This document shows positions 1-5,009 of a stretch of 5,249 nt of DNA, one piece after another (position 1 is the stretch's first letter; each line of letters starts with the position of its first letter). Under the pieces are notes generated by a model that had not been told where the DNA came from, made no database searches, and saw only the letters and a list, made by a program, of their open reading frames with translations. The DNA is from Tannerella sp. (GTDB lineage: Bacteria; Bacteroidota; Bacteroidia; Bacteroidales; Tannerellaceae). Made by a program: the position numbers and the translations under genes. The stretch covers positions 1-5,249 of the forward strand of contig JAISGW010000178.1 in NCBI GenBank assembly GCA_031262895.1, read 5' to 3'.

Positions 1-121
1 TCTTGAGGCCTTCGGAACGGATACCCGTACGCCGCGCTTGCGGCTGCGCTTCCGCCGTAACGGCACCCCAGCAAGCTACCGCGGTTATACAAAGTAGGAT
101 TCCTTTTCCTTTCAAACGCAT
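1..121 (-). CDS. N-terminal fragment of an exported protein of unknown function
   Basis: The first 40 codons of a gene run off the low-coordinate edge of the window, reading from an ATG at 119-121. The translation begins MRLKGKGILLCITAVACWG and has the form of a Sec signal peptide. It has three basic residues in the first six, a hydrophobic core at about residues 8-20, and a plausible signal peptidase I site after A-E-A near residue 25, before Q26. The visible mature part is short, basic and uninformative (QPQARRTG...). The ATG lies 12 bp downstream of the stop codon of the beta-propeller lipoprotein gene, on the same strand and with no terminator between, so the two are probably co-transcribed. 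No Shine-Dalgarno sequence is visible, which is normal in Bacteroidota. The function cannot be inferred from this fragment. That it is a real exported protein rests on the signal peptide and the operon-like spacing. Confidence 0.72.
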   Translation of the reverse strand, partial: MRLKGKGILLCITAVACWGAVTAEAQPQARRTGIRSEGLK

Positions 122-133
122 AACGCTTAATTC

Positions 134-1249
134 TTATTTCAGATGAACAATCATCAGAACGGGGTTTGCCTCGGGCGAGATGTTTCCCCAACGCGCCTTC
201 AAGGCCGGATGCTCGGTTACATAGTCGGCTATGTCGGCGGCGTTCCATACGCCCAGCAGCGTGTTGTCGTCAATGGTCGTCGTCAGCTTGAAGGGCAGCC
301 CGTCCGCCTCCAGGTCGTTCTTTATCCGTCCGCCTTCCACTTCGAAGCATTTGCCCGATGGCTTGTCGTAAAGGCAGAGGCCGGGCTTGTCGTCTTTTGT
401 TGCCTGCCATTTTGTGTAGGGCAGGAAGACATAATGGGTCGTCTCCATCACTAAGGGGCGCAGGAAGTCGCCTCCCGCCAATTTGCCGAGCGGCATTTGA
501 TATTTGCCTAATTGGAGGAGATAATGCGGCAGGAGTTTGTCGGCCGTTACCTGAAAGACGGTGTCGTTGTAGTCCTCCTTCATGTAGGTGTTGCCTTGGA
601 AGGGATAGATGTAGCGGTTGTTATAGAATATCTGCATGCCGCTCATTTGGAAACGTTCGTATTGTGGGAACTGCTTGAGGAGATGCCCGTCCCTGTCGAA
701 AAGCAGGAGCCGGTTTGCTTCCTGTCCGGAAAAGTTATTGACATAGACAGCCAAGGTTTCTCCCTTGAACAGGGACAATTGGCAAGGCATTTCCTTGGTA
801 TCCAAATTGATTTCTTTTTTGAATGTGCCGTCAAAGCTGTACACAAGCACCTTGCTGCCGTTGAGCATATACAGCGCCTGTCGCTGTCCGTCCGCGAGGA
901 TGCTGCCCAGTGCCACGAACTCTCCCGGCCCCTTGCCTTGCCGCCCGATTTGCCGGATGAATTTTCCCTTGCGTGAGAATTCGAGCAAGCTCCGCCTGCA
1001 ATTGAGGAAGAAATAGTCGTCCGCGGCCTGAATATCGCAAAGCCTGCGCGAAGGGACCAGAGAGCTGTCGTTCGTTTCCAATGGGACATATTCCACGGAA
1101 GCGGCAATCCGGCTCAGGGACAGCGGCTGTATCTTGCCTACTGCCTTGTCCATGGGGATGGCAGGTATGCCGTTAGATTTTGTGCCGCAACCGCCGAGGC
1201 ACAACAAGGCGGCGCTTGCCGCCAAGAAAAATAGCTGAGTCTTTTTCAT
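134..1249 (-). CDS. Six-bladed beta-propeller lipoprotein (NHL-like)
   Basis: A 371-residue protein with a lipoprotein signal peptide: basic MKKT, a hydrophobic stretch, then lipobox L18-G19-G20-C21, so it should be lipid-anchored at C21. The mature part resembles the Bacteroidota six-bladed beta-propeller family. The family-typical lead-in VEYVPLET is at residues 52-59. The repeat-type segment IGRQGKGPGEF at 101-111 matches NHL-like blades, and further blade-like strands ending in aromatic or D-G turns occur at about 134-142 (LVYSFDG) and 181-190 (LLLFDRDGHL). Length is normal for the family. Paired cysteines (C71/C84 and C292/C301) could form disulfides after export. The gene follows the TonB-dependent receptor gene after a 111-bp gap that contains its own promoter-like element, and it precedes another exported protein. 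I infer a surface or periplasmic binding partner of the receptor. Members of this family are usually uncharacterised and no substrate is indicated. An enzyme is less likely because no catalytic motif is visible. The fold is much better supported than the role. Confidence 0.88.
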   Translation of the reverse strand: MKKTQLFFLAASAALLCLGGCGTKSNGIPAIPMDKAVGKIQPLSLSRIAASVEYVPLETNDSSLVPSRRLCDIQAADDYFFLNCRRSLLEFSRKGKFIRQIGRQGKGPGEFVALGSILADGQRQALYMLNGSKVLVYSFDGTFKKEINLDTKEMPCQLSLFKGETLAVYVNNFSGQEANRLLLFDRDGHLLKQFPQYERFQMSGMQIFYNNRYIYPFQGNTYMKEDYNDTVFQVTADKLLPHYLLQLGKYQMPLGKLAGGDFLRPLVMETTHYVFLPYTKWQATKDDKPGLCLYDKPSGKCFEVEGGRIKNDLEADGLPFKLTTTIDDNTLLGVWNAADIADYVTEHPALKARWGNISPEANPVLMIVHLK

Positions 1250-1280
1250 GATGAAGTGAGTATATAAACAAATTTATTCG

Positions 1281-1288
1281 CAAAGATA
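1281..1288 (-). promoter_or_regulatory. Bacteroidota -7 promoter element of the lipoprotein gene
   Basis: On the minus strand this reads TATCTTTG, an exact match to the Bacteroidota -7 consensus TAnnTTTG. It lies 31 bp upstream of the lipoprotein ATG (1247-1249), implying a leader of roughly 25-30 nt. No TTTG is found at the -33 spacing, where the sequence reads GTTA, so the promoter may be weak or need an activator. The lipoprotein gene can therefore be transcribed separately from the receptor gene, although read-through is possible because no terminator separates them. Confidence 0.6.
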
Positions 1289-1332
1289 CACTTTCCAAAT
1301 AATTCATAACTTATAACTCCGTTTATCAGCCC

Positions 1333-1367
1333 CTATACGCTAAGCCCTAATCTCTAATCCCTAAAGA
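1333..1367. repeat. Short degenerate 7-bp tandem array (CTAAnnn)
   Basis: On the plus strand five consecutive heptads start with CTAA or CTAT at 1333, 1340, 1347, 1354 and 1361 (for example CTAAGCC, CTAATCT, CTAATCC). Read on the minus strand the unit is TTAGGGA-like. The last heptad overlaps the receptor stop codon (CTA at 1361-1363, read as TAG). A further direct heptad pair, ATAACTT and ATAACTC, lies at 1306-1319. The periodicity is read directly from the sequence. The function is unknown, and replication slippage is a sufficient explanation. Confidence 0.6.
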
Positions 1368-4213
1368 TTAATATTCATCTTTACGACAAAGGTGCGGGGA
1401 GCGCCCACGGCCATCGGACGGTAGCTGTATTCCTTGTTAAAAAGGTTGTTTATCATGAACTGGAAGCCGACGGCCTTCGTCGCCTTGACGCCGAAGCGGA
1501 AATCCACCGTGGCATAGTCGGTGTTGTGTTTGGTCCAATAGGAGGCAAGCGTCTCGCCGTTGACCGAACCGAAGAGGAGGGTTCGTACATAGTCCATCAG
1601 ATCGGGCGAAGCTTTCGGGCGCTCGTCCAGCATGATGTAGTCGACGGCCAGTATCTTGCTCTTCCAGTCGATGTTCGTCCCCAGGGTCAGGCGTTTCCAT
1701 TCGAAATCCAAGGTTGATTTGAAGGAATGTTTGGGCCGGTACTTGAGGTACTTGGAGTTGTTCGACTTCTCCTTCATCTGCAAGGGGTCGGTGTATTGGT
1801 TTTCCACCGCATTGCGCGCCTTGTAGTCGGCATCAAGCGGTTCGGTATAGGTATAGCCTATATTATAGGTGAGCCGGGCGGAGGGGTTGAACTTGTACAT
1901 GCCGCTGGTAGAGATTTCCGCGCCGTAAATCACGGCTTTGGAAACATTGTGGAACTGGGCGCCTATGCCGAAGCTGTTGCCTTTCATAAGCATGGAAATG
2001 GCCTGCGGGAGGCTGTTTATCATCGTCAGGTCCGACTGGTCGAAGAGGCCGATTTGGAACTCTATCATATCGCGGTATTGCGTATAAAAGCCGTCCACGT
2101 CCAGCATGCCCATCAGGTTGCCTATTTTATAGCCCTGCATGAAGCCGGCCTCGGCATTATAGCCCCGCTCGGCTTTCAGGTCGTGGTTCGGGTAAACGGC
2201 AATGCCGCCGATGTCCTGGTAAAGGTATTTCTCTATGATGGAAGGGTAGCGATAGCCTTGGCCGAAGCTGGCGCGGAAATGGCTATACGGGGCCAGCTCG
2301 TAGTTCAAGCCTGCACGGATGACCGGCTTGAAGGGTACGTTGAGGCCGAAGACGTTACTCTCGGCTTCGCGGTAATGCGCGTCCACCCGGTAATATTCCG
2401 TGCGCAGGCCGGCCGAAATGTTCAGCTTCTTCCAAAGGCGCTGGTTGTATTGGGCGTACATGCCGACATTGTCGCTTTGGTGCGATTCGTCCATGGAACC
2501 CGAGAAATTGTTCGTATGCTCGTAAGTCAACCCGGCCGTGATGGCGCCGTCTATGCCTTTCCATTTCTTGTTGAACTGGTAGTCGGCGTAATAATTGGTG
2601 CTATGGTCCAGTTTCTTAACGGGTGCCTGCTTGTTGTTCAGGGCGTCGGAGAGCCAGGGAATCAAATCGGAGGGCAGCTTCCCGTTGGCCAGCGCGCCGA
2701 TGTCCTTGGGCAGGCCGTTCTTCATCACCCAGGCAATCAGGTCGCAATAGTCGGCCGTCCCCGCATTGGGGAAGATTTGCTTGAGGGAGGTCTGGGCGCC
2801 GTTGATTAAGCTGTTCAGGTCGTTGGAGAGGAGAAATTTCCCCACGCCCTGGATGAGGGGGTTCAAGACGGAGAGGTCGCCGCCGGCCATGGTCTGCAGC
2901 ACCTGTGCGTCGGTGCCCATGTTGCCGAGGATGTCGAGGATGGAAGACGTCTGTGTGGGGCTGCCGATGGCGCTGTTGCTGTACAGGACACGACTCTTTA
3001 TCTTGTGCGAGGTGTTGTTGTTGGGGTTCGTATAATTAAAAATCGGCTCCACGCGTACCATATTTTCCTGCCGGCCCATGTTGGCGAAGGCCGAGGGACG
3101 GTAGACTTCTGCGGGCGAACGCCAGATGAAGAAATCGCCGTATTCGTTGGAAAGAAAATTGACATTGGCGCCGTAATTCATCAGCTTGCCGTCGTGCATG
3201 GGCTGATGGTAGGTGATATTGCCCCCTACGCGGAAGCGCTTGTTAAAGCCTTGCTCTCGATAGCCCTCGTCGGTATAAAGGTTCAGGCCGCCGCTCAGGT
3301 CGAAATCTCCTACCCTTTGCGTATGCGAAAGTTCAAGACCCTCGTACATGGGGTTGCGCAAGCCGCTGAAGATGCTCTTCCGCAGCAGCGGCTCCACCGC
3401 ATATTTGCCCGAACTCCAGAAGCTCTTGTCGCTCCACTGGTAGCTCGACTGGGCCGGGTCGCCGTAAATGCCGGTATAAAGGCTGATATTCGTTTTGGGA
3501 ACCAGCCCGGGTCTGGCCGTGCGGACGTTGATGATGCCGTTCAGGGCCGAGGAGCCGTAGAGCACGGAAGAAGCGCCCTTGATGACTTCCACCTGCTCGA
3601 CGTTTTCCATTGGGATGAGGTTCCAGTTGATTTCGCCGTTTTGGGGATTGAGGGCGCTGAGGCCGTCAATCAGCACCTGGCTGCGGGCACCCACGCCGTA
3701 GGTCCAGCCGCCGCCGCCGCGGATGGACGGCTGCTTGTCGACTACGTCGACACCGGGCAAGGTGCTCAGGGCGGCTGTCATGTCGGTAGGCGACTGCCGC
3801 TTGATGGCGTCCGACTTGAGGAGTTCCATGGAGACGGTGATGTCGCTCAACTTCTGCTCGTAACGGCCGGCCGTGACGACCACGTCGTCCAGCAATTTGG
3901 TCGCCTCCTTCATGTACACGTCTTGCGTCATCGTCTGGTCTTTGGCTATGACGATAGGCATGCGCACGTCGTCATAGCCCATATAACGGAAAACGAGGTA
4001 CTGGCCGCCTGCGGGAAGCTTCAGCTCGTAAGCGCCGTTGGCATCGGCAATCGTGCCCTGCGTTCCCTTCACGTCATACGCGATCGTCGCGCCCGGCAAA
4101 GGCTCGCGTGTGGCCGCGTCATAGATATGTCCTTTGATAATCTGACCGCAAACGGGAAGGCTGGAAGCCAAGGTCAGGATAAGCATCACAAGTTTATTCT
4201 TCATATTTCTCAT
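1361..4213 (-). CDS. TonB-dependent outer-membrane receptor with carboxypeptidase-regulatory-like N-terminal domain
   Basis: This encodes an outer-membrane gated channel that imports a ligand using TonB/ExbBD energy. I take the ATG at 4211-4213 (950 residues). The same frame opens at a TTG at 4228, and an ATG at 4204 would also give a clean signal peptide. From 4213, residues 1-23 are the signal peptide (cleavage before Q24). Residues 26-102 are a CarboxypepD_reg-like beta-sandwich, and 109-117 (DDVVVTAGR) resemble a TonB-interacting segment. Residues about 120-230 are the plug, with IRGGGG at 164 and the classic VEVIKGASSVLYGSSALNG from 208. The rest is a 22-strand-type barrel, with the conserved NHDLKAE at 676-682 and NNLFNKEYSYRP at 922-933. 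It lacks an obvious SusC/RagA-type signature and no SusD gene follows, so it resembles the FepA/BtuB-like class. Residues 416-535 are an unusual helical insertion. The last residue is Leu rather than the common Phe. No cobalamin riboswitch fits in the short leader, and the ligand is unknown. The family call is near certain. Confidence 0.95.
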   Translation of the reverse strand: MRNMKNKLVMLILTLASSLPVCGQIIKGHIYDAATREPLPGATIAYDVKGTQGTIADANGAYELKLPAGGQYLVFRYMGYDDVRMPIVIAKDQTMTQDVYMKEATKLLDDVVVTAGRYEQKLSDITVSMELLKSDAIKRQSPTDMTAALSTLPGVDVVDKQPSIRGGGGWTYGVGARSQVLIDGLSALNPQNGEINWNLIPMENVEQVEVIKGASSVLYGSSALNGIINVRTARPGLVPKTNISLYTGIYGDPAQSSYQWSDKSFWSSGKYAVEPLLRKSIFSGLRNPMYEGLELSHTQRVGDFDLSGGLNLYTDEGYREQGFNKRFRVGGNITYHQPMHDGKLMNYGANVNFLSNEYGDFFIWRSPAEVYRPSAFANMGRQENMVRVEPIFNYTNPNNNTSHKIKSRVLYSNSAIGSPTQTSSILDILGNMGTDAQVLQTMAGGDLSVLNPLIQGVGKFLLSNDLNSLINGAQTSLKQIFPNAGTADYCDLIAWVMKNGLPKDIGALANGKLPSDLIPWLSDALNNKQAPVKKLDHSTNYYADYQFNKKWKGIDGAITAGLTYEHTNNFSGSMDESHQSDNVGMYAQYNQRLWKKLNISAGLRTEYYRVDAHYREAESNVFGLNVPFKPVIRAGLNYELAPYSHFRASFGQGYRYPSIIEKYLYQDIGGIAVYPNHDLKAERGYNAEAGFMQGYKIGNLMGMLDVDGFYTQYRDMIEFQIGLFDQSDLTMINSLPQAISMLMKGNSFGIGAQFHNVSKAVIYGAEISTSGMYKFNPSARLTYNIGYTYTEPLDADYKARNAVENQYTDPLQMKEKSNNSKYLKYRPKHSFKSTLDFEWKRLTLGTNIDWKSKILAVDYIMLDERPKASPDLMDYVRTLLFGSVNGETLASYWTKHNTDYATVDFRFGVKATKAVGFQFMINNLFNKEYSYRPMAVGAPRTFVVKMNINL

Positions 4214-4221
4214 CTTTTCAT
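4210..4221 (-). other. Three-codon upstream ORF overlapping the receptor start
   Basis: On the minus strand an out-of-frame ATG at 4219-4221 encodes Met-Lys-Arg and stops at TGA (4210-4212). That stop overlaps the preferred receptor start codon in the arrangement ATGA. The reading is exact. Translation of this mini-ORF, and any coupling to the receptor start, are inference. In an A-rich leader such a short ORF may arise by chance. Confidence 0.25.
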
Positions 4222-4268
4222 TATTCAATTTTCCTAAGCCTCAAAACGGCTTATACAAAAACAGGCGG

Positions 4269-4276
4269 CAAAGGTA
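4269..4276 (-). promoter_or_regulatory. Bacteroidota -7 promoter element of the receptor gene
   Basis: The minus strand reads TACCTTTG, matching TAnnTTTG, 55 bp upstream of the preferred receptor ATG. The leader would be about 50 nt, too short for a large riboswitch. No TTTG sits at the -33 position; that stretch is occupied by the TTAG heptads at 4282-4310. The element lies below the tRNA terminator, so the receptor unit should be transcribed independently of the upstream genes. Confidence 0.65.
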
Positions 4277-4281
4277 CGAAA

Positions 4282-4310
4282 TTAGTTCGTCAGTAGTTAG
4301 TAGTTAGGAG
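4282..4310. repeat. Short degenerate TTAGnAG heptads at the receptor promoter
   Basis: On the plus strand three adjacent heptads occur: TCAGTAG (4290), TTAGTAG (4297) and TTAGGAG (4304). A more degenerate unit beginning TTAG at 4282 precedes them. They cover the stretch just upstream of the receptor -7 element, where a -33 element or an activator site would lie. The unit resembles the array at 1333-1367 but lies in the opposite orientation. A regulatory role is inference only. Confidence 0.45.
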
Positions 4311-4342
4311 ACAGGGGGCAGGAGAGGGCGGCTGCGGGACGT

Positions 4343-4380
4343 AAAAAAGGCAGCCGCATTCACCATGCTACTGCCTTTTT
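4343..4380 (-). terminator. Intrinsic terminator after tRNA-Thr
   Basis: A perfect 10-bp inverted repeat pairs 4371-4380 with 4344-4353 (minus strand AAAAAGGCAG and CTGCCTTTTT). Inside it, a second 4-bp stem (GCAT/ATGC at 4365-4368 and 4356-4359) is separated by a symmetrical 2x2 internal loop and closed by a 5-nt loop. Six T residues at the minus-strand 3' side (4343-4348) give the U-tract. It immediately follows the tRNA, and its first base is the terminal A of the encoded CCA. The A-tract/T-tract symmetry means it could also stop plus-strand transcription, although no plus-strand gene needs it. Confidence 0.9.
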
Positions 4381-4455
4381 GGAGCCGAAGGCCGGACTCG
4401 AACCGGCGACCTACTCATTACGAATGAGTTGCTCTACCAACTGAGCTATTTCGGC
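4380..4455 (-). tRNA. tRNA-Thr, anticodon CGT
   Basis: The minus strand folds as a full cloverleaf. The acceptor 5' strand GCCGAAA starts at 4455, followed by U8-A9 and a D-arm GCUC/GAGC with the GG pair at 18-19. The anticodon stem is ACTCA/TGAGT with loop TTCGTAA, placing anticodon CGT at 4420-4422. A 5-nt variable loop follows, then T-arm GCCGG/CCGGC with TTCGAGT. The discriminator is U73 (4383), and CCA is encoded at 4380-4382. CGU reads the Thr codon ACG. One irregularity is an A7-C66 mismatch at the base of the acceptor stem. The first ten nucleotides overlap the 3' end of the upstream coding region, and no promoter match was seen between that start codon and the tRNA, so it is probably processed from a shared transcript. 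Confidence 0.97.
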
Positions 4456-4907
4456 GAATCGGATAGGAGCTTGTCGAGGAACTCGTCCAAATCTTTGTCC
4501 AAGTTTTTCAACAAGGGGTCGTCCATCCGCAAAGTGTCGTCGTCCAGAAAAAGAAGTTCTTCGATGACTGCGAAGTCTTCGTCGGCCAAACTGACCGAGA
4601 AAGGTTTCAGGAAACAAGGATGTTCGAAGGCATTCTTGGCGGCCAATGCCGAAAGCACGGGCTTCAGCGCAGCTACGACCTTTTTGTCGAAAGAGGCTTC
4701 CTCGCTGCCTACCCAGTCAAACACCACTACTTTCTCCAGCAAAGAATAGGCTTCGTCGAAGATTTGCAGTTCGCCGCTCTCGGCGTCTGCTTGGACATAG
4801 AGGTCGCTTGTCACGTTTGCTTCTTCGTTGTTTTCCGTCAATTTCTTGATGGCCGAAGCAAAAGCGTTTTCCAATACGGAGCGAACTTTTGCAGTGTTGG
4901 CACTCAT
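4446..4907 (-). CDS. Small acidic protein of unknown function overlapping tRNA-Thr
   Basis: A 153-residue protein starting at ATG 4905-4907, about 35 bp below a good promoter. I do not recognise a named family; it looks like a conserved Bacteroidales cytoplasmic hypothetical. There is no signal peptide or transmembrane segment. Residues 5-30 form a likely helix (AKVRSVLENAFASAIKKL). Residues 35-65 look like beta strands (SDLYVQADAE, ELQIF, KVVVFDWV), and 73-91 form another helix (FDKKVVAALKPVLSALAA). The C-terminal third from about 109 is strongly acidic (DEDFAVIEELLFLDDD) and ends in an amphipathic helix, LLKNLDKDLDEFLDKLL, at 132-148. Only one Cys is present (C98). The final codons read Ser-Pro-Lys-UAG and extend 10 nt into tRNA-Thr, with the stop codon formed by tRNA nucleotides 8-10. 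The promoter, the credible secondary-structure pattern and the single continuous frame support a real gene. Function is unknown; the acidic tail might suggest protein or nucleic-acid interaction, but that is speculation. Confidence 0.85.
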   Translation of the reverse strand: MSANTAKVRSVLENAFASAIKKLTENNEEANVTSDLYVQADAESGELQIFDEAYSLLEKVVVFDWVGSEEASFDKKVVAALKPVLSALAAKNAFEHPCFLKPFSVSLADEDFAVIEELLFLDDDTLRMDDPLLKNLDKDLDEFLDKLLSDSPK

Positions 4908-4941
4908 GTCGTTTCTTGCTTTCCTTTTCTGAATTGCGCGG

Positions 4942-4971
4942 CAAAGGTAAGTATATTTTCAAAATAACAAA
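4942..4971 (-). promoter_or_regulatory. Bacteroidota promoter for the acidic protein/tRNA-Thr unit
   Basis: The minus strand has TTTG at 4968-4971, an 18-bp spacer, then TACCTTTG at 4942-4949. This fits the Bacteroidota -33/-7 pattern (TTTG and TAnnTTTG) with a spacer about one base shorter than usual. The ATG follows about 35 bp downstream. It is the best promoter in the window and is the likely source of both the protein mRNA and the tRNA precursor. Confidence 0.72.
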
Positions 4972-5009
4972 GTTTGCTCCTTTTATTTTTCCCAAGGATT
5001 GGAGGGAAG

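Noticed and set aside
143..976. Several plus-strand open frames opposite the lipoprotein gene
   Set aside because: They are antisense shadows of a gene with a clear lipobox and propeller motifs, and no plus-strand promoter or recognisable protein was seen.
1727..2809. Plus-strand open frame (360 codons) opposite the receptor gene
   Set aside because: It is in the same in-register antisense phase, with Val/His/Gly-rich sequence typical of a reversed gene and no initiation signals.
1361..4213. Assignment as SusC/RagA with a SusD partner
   Set aside because: The receptor lacks an obvious SusC-type signature, and the next gene encodes a beta-propeller lipoprotein rather than a SusD-like helical protein.
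3005..4237. Long plus-strand open frame (410 codons) opposite the receptor gene
   Set aside because: It is exactly in register with the receptor codons, so a stop would need TTA, CTA or TCA in the sense gene, and these are rare here. The translation lacks domain-like or signal features, while the minus strand is an unmistakable TonB receptor.
4229..4276. Cobalamin or other riboswitch in the receptor leader
   Set aside because: The predicted leader is only about 50 nt and shows no B12-box-like sequence or conserved multi-helix structure.
4380..4455. tRNA 3' end as an integration (att) site
   Set aside because: No duplicated tRNA 3' segment, integrase or phage gene is seen in the window.
4977..5005. 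Possible terminator after ccsA
   Set aside because: The CCAA/TTGG stem is only 4 bp with a 3-nt loop, and it is followed on the minus strand by an A-rich rather than T-rich tract.
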